A stretch of 42,666 nucleotides of DNA from Patescibacteria group bacterium (GCA_028711655.1 JAQTRU010000006.1:1-42666), one strand, 5' to 3'. Counted from the first letter of the stretch, positions 23,901-31,305 are shown. The notes: generated from the letters alone by a model not told the origin. Numbers and translations: made by a program.

Positions 23901-26900
23901 CCAGTGGAAATATCCAAATGCGACTTGGTAGTAGTGGGTCTGCAACAACAAATTTTGATATTGGAAGAAATGCGAATGGCTACTTAGAATTTACTGGTAA
24001 TCAAATTGGATATGCCAGTTATCGCTTTAATGCAAATGCGGCAAATCAAGGTTCGTTTGGTGCATATGACTTTCGGGATCAAGAGACAAGTAGGCTCTTT
24101 ATATCAACCGCTGGCAACATCGGCATCGGGACGACTTCGCCAGCTTATCTCTTAGATGTTAACGGTGATATGAGGGTGGGAATCGCGGGCAAAGCTAATA
24201 CTTTTTATGTTGATACGGCTAATGAGAGGGTGGGGATTGGGACTGATAGTCCAGGAGCTCTCCTTGATGTAAATGGTATTGCCAAAGTAACTAAATTATC
24301 AATAAATACATCTCAAAATCAAAATTATCTTATAGTCTCTGGAAATGCAAGCATAGGATATAATTATAGAGATGTTACAGCTCCACAAAATGGTTTAATA
24401 GTTGAAGGCAACGTCGGGATTGGAACAACAACGCCGGCTTATCTTTTAGACGTTGACGGGGATTTTAGAGTAGGGGTAGAGAGTAAAGATAATACTTTTT
24501 ACGTTGATACGGCTAATGAAAGAGTGGGTATCGGGACGGCAAGTGCGGGGGCGAAGTTGGGCATAGTAGTTTCTGGAACAGATGCTGTTCACGACAATAC
24601 AGATTTATTAACCACAGCAGATACTTCTGATGCTTTATATATTCAAAATGAGAATGCTGCTGCAAATTCAGTTGGATTGATTTTAAGAAATCGTGTAGCT
24701 GGTGCATCAACCTGGGGAATTTTTAATGAATGGCAAGATACGGATTATGGAGATTTGGTTTTTAGAGGACGCAGTGGCGGAGCAACCTCAAAAGAAGTAA
24801 TGAGGCTAGAGGCAAACTCCGGCAACGTCGGCATCGGGACGACTTCGCCGATGTCTAAACTCTCGGTGACATCCAACTCCGGGTCGCAACTTACTTTAGC
24901 TTATGATGATACCAATTACGCGAATTTTACGGTCGGGTCTGACAGCCAATTAACAATCGCTCCGGCCAATAACGCGACTACGACGATTGGGGTCGGAGAC
25001 GAAGCTTTACGAGTTGATTCTTCGGGAAATATCGGCGTAGGCACAACCACGCCTAAGTCAAAATTGTCAATTTTAGGCGGAGTGGATGTTAATCGCGGAG
25101 TAATTGTGCCGACCGGCAGTATTGATATCAGCGGTTCTTATTTAACAAACGGCGCTGATTATGCGGAATATTATTATTCTATAGATAATAATTTAGAGCC
25201 CGGAGAAGCGGTCTGCGTGGATATAGAAAGGGAAAACGCGGTTAAAAGATGCGAACGGGCGGCAGATGGCAATTTAATGGGTATAGTTTCCACCAAACCG
25301 GCGATTGTGGGTAATGGCGGACCGGGCAAAAACGGGATGGAAAAAAGTAAAGATAATCATTATGCCATTATTGGCATGCTGGGCCAGGTTCCGGCTCGGG
25401 TCACTACGGCGAACGGGCCAATCCGGCCGGGCGATTCTCTAACTTCTGCTTCTCGGCCGGGCTACGTTATGCGGGCAAGCGCCGGTGATCCGACGGTCGG
25501 GGTTGCATTAGAGGGCTTAGACACGAATGAAACGAACGACACGAATATAACGAATGAGATTGGGACGGGAGTGATTAATGTCCTGATTTCAAGAAGAAAT
25601 AAGAGTCTGACCGTGGAAGAAATAGAGGAGAAAGTAACTGAACGAATCGCTAATATGGAAATAGAGGATGAAGTTAATATATTAATTGCTAATGCCATAA
25701 ATAATTTAAATTTAGACGATGAGATCACAGAAGTCCTTGATCCGAAATTATTATTACTGGAAACCAGATTGACTGTTAAGAGCGATGATTTAGGGAGCAG
25801 AATTGTGAATATGGAAAAAACCGTGAGCGATATAATCAGTATGGTGGCGAATTTAGACGCGGTAATTAGGGCGCAGGGCTTAGGGCTTAGGGAAGAGATG
25901 AGCGTAATAACCGATAACCAAGAAACAATAGCCAAACAAATTTCAATAATCAATAGCCAATTAAACACGAATTTGACGAACCTGACGAATTTAACGAATG
26001 CATTTGCCGTGGACGAATATGGCAATATTAAATTAGGCAAGACCTCACCCCAACCCTCTCCTTCGCAAGGAGAGGGGGGGGTAGCCGTGGTGGAGATTGT
26101 TACCGCCACTACCACGGCCCAGACCGCGTTTGTGATTAATCAGTCCGGCTCCGGAGATGTGGCGGATTTCCGCGCTAATGACGTGAGTATTTTAAATATT
26201 GGCGTGAGCGGCAAAGTTTCCATTGTCGGCACTTTGGCGGTGGACGGCCGGATCATGGCTTGCTCCGGGTCATCTTGCGGTACGGCTTTAGATTTGGCGG
26301 TTGATGAAACCATGGGCGATATTGGGGTAGAAGGCAAAGTCGTGGCCGGAGCGTTTGAGGGTTATTGCGAAGAGGGTTTTGTCTGGGCGCCGGGCTCGGC
26401 GAAGTATGGGACAATGCCGGGATTCTGCGTGGCGGCTCGCATCGCTCGCCTGGCAGACACGAATGAAACGAATTTAACGAATATAACGAATGTGAATGGC
26501 CAGGTATGGAATAATATTTCGCAGGGTGAAGCAGGCCTTGCCTGCCAGAGTTTGGGCGCGGGCTACCATTTAATTTCCGAAAACGAGTGGCTTACCATGG
26601 CGGAGAATATAATAAACACAAAAGGGACGAAATTTAACGAAAAAAACGAATTAAGTGAGGCGGACGGCGTAAATGAATATGTGTTGTCTAATGATAATGT
26701 TGTATATATGAATATAGGAATCGGAGAATGGACCAATCAGACAATTACGAAAAAGGGAGCGCCGGAATTAAACACGAACGGAACGAACCTGAACGAATGG
26801 TACGAATACTTTGATGTTATAGATTTCAAAGGGTTGAATATCGCGCCGCCTTATTATTTGAATGACGCAGATAATAATATCGGGAAGATTAAGATTGGCT

Positions 26901-27016
26901 CAAATATTGATGTGTTGCGGGGTTTTGTCCGGGGAGCAGGCGGAATTTACAGCTTGGATTTGTCCAACGCGCCAACCGCGGTGAGCGAGAGTATTGGCTT
27001 TCGTTGCGCGCGCTAA
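20969..27016 (+). CDS. Giant membrane-anchored surface protein with cytoplasmic HTH and GIGT-repeat fibre
   Basis: 2015 residues. Domain order: an excisionase/MerR-like HTH (about 10-60: LIPLRRLAKEAP, YLSLLVQRGKLKAEKIGRNY, FTTREWFEQYL); a P-rich insert from three 34-nt palindromes (about 76-110); one TM helix (about 187-208, LAAMLLVLLMAAFSFSYF); an Ala-rich helical stalk (210-375); LTVKG-type beta repeats (about 460-610); thirteen units of the form GNVGIGTTSPxxKLDVxG (about 618-1372); a GADYAEYY block (about 1395); a coiled coil (about 1545-1665); and a C-terminal Cys-containing domain resembling formylglycine-enzyme/SUMF1-type folds (about 1795-2015: MPGFCV, GYHLISENEWLTMAENI, SIGFRCAR). Topology implies an N-terminal DNA-binding domain inside and a long fibre outside. 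Adhesion or sensing is inferred. GIGT repeats are typical of phage tail-fibre and CPR surface proteins. There is no Shine-Dalgarno at the ATG. Confidence 0.85.
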   Translation: MLNQNKEESKKLIPLRRLAKEAPYKVNYLSLLVQRGKLKAEKIGRNYFTTREWFEQYLEMHARDEKVERAEGAQAEKSPQPPLTKGGEIPPTPFNERGKNPPNPLCRKGVRKRREELDFSVLEKISEKAGEEDEFLKSWREKIGEEEGKKIEKKAGDNFFNRLFGLRNFPDSADKSEKLVFGFSRAKLAAMLLVLLMAAFSFSYFVPGAAASFTSMIDKTLIAPIEAARAVAESAGEAAKAASRLAAESSVFEKASQYSNKAKQEMKKVAGPVKEMAGRQIAVLADKIDVVREEIYERKIQPAFSGAYEAGRGRVAGISESAGTNLIMGKFLDSMKKAGRSVSDFYAKVVDFMTPDFLNKYAGQEEEKKLAETSGWPIIPLLPEEAVGTLAEEEKLSDDLSDLPQGDSGQAEKIEKKAVAPKTVVAPPVYITEEASVSEPPAPAIVQTQPQITILQASADGTTDVGGDLTVKGAAVFNESLTVDDNLTVKGVIYGGSPVKIAGGLKVGGDAEFSDSVSITSAISAGSLEASSAAISGNLTVGSMLSANFLNVSGTFSAQYAHFTSLSASSFLSGNSVSAGEGGLSSSGGLTVSKNSSGDIVNVVDGSADVFTIKDGGNIGIGTNSPSHKLDIDGNLGLSAGGYINWGSTDGTGGYGLRDNSGTLQFKNSGGAWGDIPSVIWSVSGADAYYTAGNVGIGTSTPYSKLSVWGFGTGTNRLFELTNSASTTLASFLENGTGYFLGNIGIGTTSPYAKLSVAGNIAVDGTITASTFTATSSISAPYFTATDASATSTFAGGLTVDTSGLVYDWQTGNVGIGTTTPAYLLDVDGDFRVGVESKANTFYVDTANERVGIGTASPIAKLTVKSAGYINTEGIRLEDASGNGIVNLYENTVGSGYISLRKYAVGNTIILNAAGNSWIDNGANFGIGTSSPQAVLEVNGDFRVGEGANFNGLFVDATQGKVGIGTDSPGAKLDIMTTSGNIQMRLGSSGSATTNFDIGRNANGYLEFTGNQIGYASYRFNANAANQGSFGAYDFRDQETSRLFISTAGNIGIGTTSPAYLLDVNGDMRVGIAGKANTFYVDTANERVGIGTDSPGALLDVNGIAKVTKLSINTSQNQNYLIVSGNASIGYNYRDVTAPQNGLIVEGNVGIGTTTPAYLLDVDGDFRVGVESKDNTFYVDTANERVGIGTASAGAKLGIVVSGTDAVHDNTDLLTTADTSDALYIQNENAAANSVGLILRNRVAGASTWGIFNEWQDTDYGDLVFRGRSGGATSKEVMRLEANSGNVGIGTTSPMSKLSVTSNSGSQLTLAYDDTNYANFTVGSDSQLTIAPANNATTTIGVGDEALRVDSSGNIGVGTTTPKSKLSILGGVDVNRGVIVPTGSIDISGSYLTNGADYAEYYYSIDNNLEPGEAVCVDIERENAVKRCERAADGNLMGIVSTKPAIVGNGGPGKNGMEKSKDNHYAIIGMLGQVPARVTTANGPIRPGDSLTSASRPGYVMRASAGDPTVGVALEGLDTNETNDTNITNEIGTGVINVLISRRNKSLTVEEIEEKVTERIANMEIEDEVNILIANAINNLNLDDEITEVLDPKLLLLETRLTVKSDDLGSRIVNMEKTVSDIISMVANLDAVIRAQGLGLREEMSVITDNQETIAKQISIINSQLNTNLTNLTNLTNAFAVDEYGNIKLGKTSPQPSPSQGEGGVAVVEIVTATTTAQTAFVINQSGSGDVADFRANDVSILNIGVSGKVSIVGTLAVDGRIMACSGSSCGTALDLAVDETMGDIGVEGKVVAGAFEGYCEEGFVWAPGSAKYGTMPGFCVAARIARLADTNETNLTNITNVNGQVWNNISQGEAGLACQSLGAGYHLISENEWLTMAENIINTKGTKFNEKNELSEADGVNEYVLSNDNVVYMNIGIGEWTNQTITKKGAPELNTNGTNLNEWYEYFDVIDFKGLNIAPPYYLNDADNNIGKIKIGSNIDVLRGFVRGAGGIYSLDLSNAPTAVSESIGFRCAR
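21196..21297. repeat. Three tandem 34-nt palindromes inside the giant gene
   Basis: Three copies of AATCCCCCCAACCCCCTTT followed by AACGAAAGGGGG, with a 34-nt period (AAAT at 21197, 21231 and 21265). Each copy is read in a different frame (SPQPPLTKGG, IPPTPFNERG, NPPNPLCRKG). Three copies total 102 nt, which keeps the gene in frame. Confidence 0.9.
23428..24540 (+). repeat. Three near-identical ~105-nt intragenic repeats
   Basis: Copies at about 23428-23532, 24133-24241 and 24434-24537 encode PAYLLDVDGDFRVGV..., KANTFYVDTANERVGIGT. They are almost identical at DNA level, and the segments between them are more AT-rich and unrelated. They are obvious substrates for recombination and length change. 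Confidence 0.8.
25523..26810 (+). repeat. Nonamer arrays (ACGAATNNN) in coding sequence
   Basis: Four clusters of 9-nt units occur in the giant gene: 25523-25558, 25967-26002, 26459-26494 and about 26774-26805. They encode Thr-Asn-x runs (TNETNDTNITN, TNLTNLTNLTN, TNETNLTNITN, TNGTNLNEW). The 9-nt period keeps the frame. A CCCTCTCCTT palindrome (26041-26080, encoding SPQPSPSQGEGG) lies between two of them. Confidence 0.85.
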
Positions 27017-27017
27017 T

Positions 27018-27057
27018 GCGGACTGGAGCGGACTGACACGGACTCATGCGGACTCCG
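27018..27057 (+). repeat. Decamer tandem array (GCGGACTNNN), 4 units
   Basis: GCGGACTGGA, GCGGACTGAC, ACGGACTCAT and GCGGACTCCG run in exact 10-nt register, starting two bases after the giant gene's TAA. Sister arrays start at the stops of prfB and rpsG. Confidence 0.9.
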
Positions 27058-27160
27058 TTTAAATCCCTGCCTATAATTGGGTTTTAGTAATCAAGAGGAA
27101 TGATTATTGGTTATAAATTAAAGGCGAAGATTGGTTATTTTTTTGAGAAGATCACCTTTT

Positions 27161-27197
27161 CTGTCATCCTCGGGCTTGACCCGAGGATCCAGGGTCA
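27161..27197 (+). repeat. GTCATCC-type palindrome left of the GIY-YIG gene
   Basis: CTGTCATCCTCGGGCTTGAC followed by CCGAGGATCCAGGGTC: a variant of the element that flanks the HEPN gene, with the same GTCAT and ATCCAGGG ends. An inverted partner lies at about 27632-27684. Confidence 0.7.
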
Positions 27198-27221
27198 AGT
27201 GGCACGAATGATAAATATAAT

Positions 27222-27617
27222 ATGAACCCCGTTAGAAATTCAGCCAAAAATTATTATAAGCAAAGAAGTTATAATATTTCTAACCTCGTTAGAAATAAAT
27301 TTCTAAGCGGGGCTAACGGGGCGAGGGAGGAGAGAAATTATTATGTCTACATTTTAGCCAGCAAAAGAAATGGTACATTATATATCGGAGTAACCAACAA
27401 TTTATTAAATAGGAGTTTCCAGCACAGAATTAAAGAAAATAAAAATAGTTTTACCGCTAAGTACAATATAAACAGATTAGTCCACTGTGAAGTTTTTTCT
27501 GGCATTGGTGCCGCTATCGCCAGAGAAAAACAACTGAAAAAATGGAATCGAAAGTGGAAAATAGAATTAATTGAAAAAGAAAATCCTGCTTGGCGGGATT
27601 TATTTGATGATTTGTAG
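27222..27617 (+). CDS. GIY-YIG domain (UvrC/URI-type) putative endonuclease
   Basis: The nuclease core is residues about 40-125: YYVYILASKRNGTLYIGVTNN (the GIY...YIG pair as YVY...YIG), then R at the QHR helix (NRSFQHRIKENKN), FTAKYNINRLVHCEVF and AIAREKQLKKWNRKWKIELI, the usual layout of the small single-domain URI family. The first 36 residues (NPVRNSAKNYY..., NLVRNKFLSG) are encoded by CCCCGTTAGAAAT-type repeats and may be untranslated, but no internal ATG in frame precedes the core, so I keep the ATG at 27222. The gene is bracketed by inverted GTCAT...CCAGGG elements. Isolated GIY-YIG proteins of this size are often mobile; the substrate is unknown. Confidence 0.85.
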   Translation: MNPVRNSAKNYYKQRSYNISNLVRNKFLSGANGAREERNYYVYILASKRNGTLYIGVTNNLLNRSFQHRIKENKNSFTAKYNINRLVHCEVFSGIGAAIAREKQLKKWNRKWKIELIEKENPAWRDLFDDL

Positions 27618-27629
27618 TTCATGCGGCTC

Positions 27630-27712
27630 ATCCCTGGATTCCCTCCCCGTTTTCACGGGGACTAAAGGCCGCGGGAATGACAAGGGGAAGAAGGCGGGAA
27701 TGACAAGGGGTC
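27630..27712 (-). repeat. GTCATTCC-type palindrome right of the GIY-YIG gene
   Basis: CCTGGATTCCCTCCCCGTTT...GCGGGAATGACAAGG, inverted relative to 27161-27197, followed by a partial duplication (GGCGGGAATGACAAGG at about 27693-27708). Confidence 0.65.
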
Positions 27713-27762
27713 CCAGTATAGTTAGAGTTAAAGTAGTTTCAATTTATATTTCTATTAAGGTT

Positions 27763-28731
27763 ATGATTAGTGTTTTAGGAAAAATTAAGGATAGGGGCAA
27801 GCTCTTTTTTAAAAAAATTAAAAAGGCGGGAAAAGCGTTAAAGAAAAAAGCGGAAAAATTATCCCGGAAGCGGATTATATTTATTATATTTTTTATTTTC
27901 TTTTTGCTGGCAGCCGGGGATTGGCTTACAAAAGGCGGGGCCGACACATTAAAAAAAGTAAAATTTACCGGAAACGATAAATTTTCCACCCGAACCTTTA
28001 TTATTCATAAAGACCAAAAAAATCTTCAACCGGCCAGTTTGGAAGAATTAATTTTGGGGCCGCTATTCAGAGAGGGAGAGAGGCAAGCGACGATCGGGGA
28101 GAGATTGGGAATAAGAGGGAAAAGCCATTCGGTTTCTCCGGAAGAAGATTTGCAGTCGGTTATAAACGAGGCCGAAGATTATGACGCCATTTATCTAAGC
28201 AGGGGGGTTTATTCAGTTAACCTATTTATCAATAAAAAATTACGTCTGGTCGGACAGGGCGAGGCAACAATTTTAAAAGCGGCCAAGGAAAAAAGCGCGG
28301 TTATCAAGGTAAGGGACGCGGGATTAGGGCTGGAAAACATTGTGCTGGCCGATTCTTACGCCGGGATTGACGCCGCCAGCGCGGAAATTATTGTTTCCGA
28401 TACCAGATTCAGAAATATTTCCGCCACCGCCATGTATGCCAAAGACAGCCAATTGGATTTTAAAAATAATGTTATTGACACTTGCGGCGAAGCCATAAAA
28501 GTTTTGCGCTCATCCGGCTCAATCAGAAATTCAGTCATAATTTCCAGCGCCAAGTCCGGAGTGAGACTTATAAAAAGCGATTTTATCATTGAATATAACA
28601 AGATTACTGATAACAAGAGCTACGGGATATATGTTGACGAGGATTCGGACGCAAAAATTCAGCATAATTATATAAAAGATAATGAGGGATATAATGTGAG
28701 GGTTCAGAAGACGAGAGATATTTATAAATAA
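27763..28731 (+). CDS. Membrane-anchored right-handed beta-helix protein
   Basis: I place the start at ATG 27763 (MISVLGKIKDRGKLFFKK), preceded by TAAGG; the longer frame back to 27571 overlaps the GIY-YIG gene and runs through a palindrome. The protein is about 322 residues. A Lys-rich cytoplasmic N-terminus leads into one TM helix (KRIIFIIFFIFFLLAAGDWL). The outside part is a parallel beta-helix (NosD/pectate-lyase-like): DLQSVINEAEDYDAIYLSRG, then repeated turns such as RLVGQGEATILKA, GLENIVLADS, ISATAMYAKDSQLDFKNNVI, SGVRLIKSDFIIEYNKI, SYGIYVDEDSDAKIQHNYI. Such folds bind or cleave polysaccharides; no catalytic residues are identifiable. It follows the giant fibre gene and may belong to the same surface layer. 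Confidence 0.8.
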   Translation: MISVLGKIKDRGKLFFKKIKKAGKALKKKAEKLSRKRIIFIIFFIFFLLAAGDWLTKGGADTLKKVKFTGNDKFSTRTFIIHKDQKNLQPASLEELILGPLFREGERQATIGERLGIRGKSHSVSPEEDLQSVINEAEDYDAIYLSRGVYSVNLFINKKLRLVGQGEATILKAAKEKSAVIKVRDAGLGLENIVLADSYAGIDAASAEIIVSDTRFRNISATAMYAKDSQLDFKNNVIDTCGEAIKVLRSSGSIRNSVIISSAKSGVRLIKSDFIIEYNKITDNKSYGIYVDEDSDAKIQHNYIKDNEGYNVRVQKTRDIYK

Positions 28732-28790
28732 TTTTCAATTTTAAATTATCAATTTTCAATGAATTTTCAAGTAGTTAATTATCAAATTTT

Positions 28791-29096
28791 ATGGCAGGAA
28801 AGTTTGATTTAGAAGAAAGAACGGCTAGATTTGCTGAAGAAATTATTGATTTCGTGAAAGAAATAAAAAAAGATGAGGTAAATTCAAGAATTATTGCTCA
28901 AGTAGTTGGTTCGGGCGGTTCCATAGGGGCTAATTATTGTGAGGCGACCGAAGGGGAAAGCAAAAAAGATTTCTTGCATAAAATTTGTATTTGTAAAAAG
29001 GAAATAAAAGAGACAAGGCATTGGTTAAGACTTTTAGCCAGAACTAATCCGGAGAAAAAAGAAAAAATTCGTTTGCTCTGGCAAGAGGCTCAATAA
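28791..29096 (+). CDS. Four-helix-bundle (23S rRNA IVS / S23-like) protein, truncated by a stop codon
   Basis: 101 residues: DLEERTARFAEEIIDFVKEI, then QVVGSGGSIGANYCEATEG, SKKDFLHKICICKKEIKETR and HWLRLLARTNPEKK. This is the four-helix-bundle family first described from 23S rRNA intervening sequences. The frame ends at TAA 29094-29096 after WQEAQ, but the same frame continues as LLLIFSKIIRTGRGVS to a second stop at 29145-29147, which is the expected C-terminal helix of the family (ELxxIFxxIIRT). A single GAA-to-TAA change would explain it, so this is probably a recent pseudogene or a slightly shortened product. It is flanked by inverted TTATCAATTTTCAAT words. A second, intact member lies at 32998. 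Confidence 0.8.
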   Translation: MAGKFDLEERTARFAEEIIDFVKEIKKDEVNSRIIAQVVGSGGSIGANYCEATEGESKKDFLHKICICKKEIKETRHWLRLLARTNPEKKEKIRLLWQEAQ

Positions 29097-29219
29097 TTGC
29101 TGTTGATTTTTTCAAAGATAATAAGGACAGGAAGAGGAGTTTCTTAATTGAAAATTTAGAAATTGATAATTTGATAATTGATTGAAAATTGATAATTGGT
29201 AATTGATAATTAGTTCGCT

Positions 29220-30065
29220 ATGTTTGAAAAATTAAAAGAAAATGTAATAAAATATACCGTGGTTATTTTGGTTATAGTATTGTCTACCAGCCAACCGGTT
29301 TGGGCCGCGCCCGGTAATTCTTCCGATTATTCCTGGGCGGAGAAATTCGGTTATATCCAGTGGGCGGACGGCGCTAATTTTGAAGGCGCTTTGGTGGCTG
29401 ATGATGGTCTTACCGGTTATCTCTGGAGCGAGAAAACCGGTTACATCAGTTTGAGCTGTTCCAACACTTCTTCCTGCGGCACGGTTGATTACGGGATTTC
29501 CAATGACGGAGACGGAAATTTGACCGGTTATGCTTGGAGCGAGAAATTGGGCTGGATAAGTTTTGACGATTCAAGCGTAAACAATTATTACCAAGTAACA
29601 ATTGATGAGAATGGTAATTTTTCCGGTTATGCCTGGAGCGAAAAGGCCGGTTATATAAATATGGATGATGCCGGTGATTTATATAAAGTAACCACGACTT
29701 GGCTGCCGATCGGGCCGCCAACCGTAGTGACGGGCGGATTTTCGGAAATGGCGACTTCCTCCATTACGGTCATTATCGGCATTTCCGACACAGGCGGAGT
29801 CAACCCGACGGTCAGAGGAGTTAAATACGGTTTGACCGAGGCTGATACCTGGGATGCGCATGAAACCGGCGATTTTTCCACCGGCACCACGACCATAGAA
29901 ATCACGGGTTTAACCAAGGGGACGGTTTATTATGTCCGGGCTTATGCCACCAATACCGAGGGCACGGGCTACGGCGCTTATATTCCGACCATAACCCATG
30001 TTGAATCTAGTCCGGTTATATTAAAGGAAGAGGTGATATTAAAGGGGCAGGTGATATTTAAGTAA
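29220..30065 (+). CDS. Secreted protein with GYAWSEKxGWI repeats and an Fn3-like domain
   Basis: 281 residues. The signal peptide is at residues about 1-30 (VVILVIVLSTSQPVWAAPG, likely cleaved after WAA). Four repeats of the type GYAWSEKLGWISFDD follow (SWAEKFGYIQW, GYLWSEKTGYISL, GYAWSEKLGWISF, GYAWSEKAGYINM), then a fibronectin-III-like region (PTVVTGGFSEMATSSITV, GLTKGTVYYVRAYATNTEG). The C-terminus is odd: VILKEEVILKGQVIFK, with a short repeated ILK/IFK word and no sorting signal. W-S-E-K repeats are common in CPR secreted proteins; function is unknown. It completes a surface-protein neighbourhood with the two previous anchored proteins. Confidence 0.75.
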   Translation: MFEKLKENVIKYTVVILVIVLSTSQPVWAAPGNSSDYSWAEKFGYIQWADGANFEGALVADDGLTGYLWSEKTGYISLSCSNTSSCGTVDYGISNDGDGNLTGYAWSEKLGWISFDDSSVNNYYQVTIDENGNFSGYAWSEKAGYINMDDAGDLYKVTTTWLPIGPPTVVTGGFSEMATSSITVIIGISDTGGVNPTVRGVKYGLTEADTWDAHETGDFSTGTTTIEITGLTKGTVYYVRAYATNTEGTGYGAYIPTITHVESSPVILKEEVILKGQVIFK

Positions 30066-30079
30066 GCGTTCGTTTGTCC

Positions 30080-30185
30080 TTCTTGGGAAGGGGGGGCAGA
30101 TAAGATGCCCTCCTTGTAAAGGAGGGGTAGGGGAGGTTAAAATTCCCGAAATTTAACCCCCTAAATCCCCCTTTACAAGGGGGAC
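30080..30185. repeat. CCCCCTTTACAAGGGGG-type palindromes before prfB
   Basis: CTCCTTGTAAAGGAGGGGTA (about 30109-30128) and the inverted TTTAACCCCC...CCCCCTTTACAAGGGGG (about 30154-30183) form a large imperfect palindrome. The right arm's AAGGGGG lies about 10 nt before the prfB ATG and can serve as its Shine-Dalgarno. Confidence 0.65.
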
Positions 30186-30190
30186 AATAT

Positions 30191-31294
30191 ATGGAAAATT
30201 TACTTAAAAAAATAAATGAATTGAGAGAAAGAACCAAGAAGGCTTGGCAGCTTTTAAGTTTAGAAAGTCAAAAGTCCAAAGCCAAAAGCCTAAAGTCCGA
30301 GATGAACAAAGTTGGATTCTGGGATAATAGGGAACGAGCGGTAGAAATAAGCCGAGAGGCGGAAGAACTGGAAAAAGAAATCGGGGGGTGGGAAGAAATT
30401 TTAAAAGAGATAACCGAATTGGAAGAATTAGTAGCGGTTGGCAACAAAGAAGAGGATTTTTCTTTGGCCGAGGAGGCGGAAGCGAGATATGAAGAGTTGT
30501 TAAAGAGATTTGAGAAAATGGAATTTCAAGTTATGTTTTCCGGAAAATATGACGAGAGCAATGCCATTCTTTCTGTTCACGCCGGCACAGGCGGAGTAGA
30601 AGCGCAAGACTGGGCGGAAATGCTGGAGCGGATGTTTCTTCGTTTTGCGGAAAAGAGGGGTTGGAAAGCCGAGATTTTAGACAGGACAGTCGGCAATGAA
30701 GCCGGCATAAAAAGCATGAGCATGCGAATTGTCGGGCGCTGGGCTTATGGGTATTTAAAAAGCGAGTCCGGCGTTCACCGCTTGGTAAGAATTTCCCCCT
30801 TTGACGCGGAAAAAATGCGGCACACTTCTTTCGCTTTGGCGGAAGTTATTCCGGAGCTGCCGGAAGCAGAAGTTATAGAAATAAAAGACGAAGATTTGCG
30901 CGTGGACGTTTATCGCTCTTCCGGTCCGGGCGGACAGAGCGTTAACACAACCGACTCGGCCGTCAGGATTACCCATCAGCCGACCGGCCTGGTTGTGGCC
31001 TGCCAGACCGAGCGCTCCCAGCACCAGAATAAAGAAACCGCTTTGAAAATTTTGAAATCAAAATTATACAAATTGCAGGAAGAGGAAAAGGGCAAAGAAG
31101 AGAAAAAATTGCGGGGCGAGGCGCAGAAAGCCGAATGGGGAAAGCAAATCCGGTCTTATGTTCTGCAGCCCTACAAGATGGTTAAAGACCACCGGACGAA
31201 TTATGAGACCTCGGATATTAACGCGGTTTTGGGCGGAGAGCTGGAGGGATTTATGGAAGCGTATTTGCGCTTGATGCGGACTAGAACGGATTGA
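30191..31294 (+). CDS. prfB: Peptide chain release factor 2
   Basis: Recognises UAA and UGA and triggers peptide release. The stop-codon tripeptide SPF (residues 202-204, RISPFDAEKMRHTSF) and the peptidyl-hydrolysis GGQ (247-249, SSGPGGQSVNTTDSAVRITH) are both present; 367 residues is normal. The frame is continuous: the programmed +1 frameshift used by many prfB genes near codon 25 is absent. UGA being a genuine stop here follows from this gene and from genes ending in TGA. The last residues (RTRTD) and the TGA lie in a decamer array. Confidence 0.97.
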   Translation: MENLLKKINELRERTKKAWQLLSLESQKSKAKSLKSEMNKVGFWDNRERAVEISREAEELEKEIGGWEEILKEITELEELVAVGNKEEDFSLAEEAEARYEELLKRFEKMEFQVMFSGKYDESNAILSVHAGTGGVEAQDWAEMLERMFLRFAEKRGWKAEILDRTVGNEAGIKSMSMRIVGRWAYGYLKSESGVHRLVRISPFDAEKMRHTSFALAEVIPELPEAEVIEIKDEDLRVDVYRSSGPGGQSVNTTDSAVRITHQPTGLVVACQTERSQHQNKETALKILKSKLYKLQEEEKGKEEKKLRGEAQKAEWGKQIRSYVLQPYKMVKDHRTNYETSDINAVLGGELEGFMEAYLRLMRTRTD

Positions 31295-31305
31295 TGCAGA
31301 CTTTA
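31276..31305 (+). repeat. Decamer tandem array (GCGGACTNNN) at the prfB stop
   Basis: GCGGACTAGA, ACGGATTGAT and GCAGACTTTA in 10-nt register; the stop TGA is at 31292-31294 within the second unit. Confidence 0.8.

Noticed and set aside
23428-24540. Possible CRISPR or diversity-generating retroelement template/variable repeats
   Set aside because: The 105-nt copies are coding fibre modules. No reverse transcriptase, Avd gene or adenine-biased substitution pattern is visible in the window.
30191-31294. Programmed +1 frameshift in prfB
   Set aside because: The reading frame is continuous from the ATG through GGQ; no internal TGA is present near codon 25.
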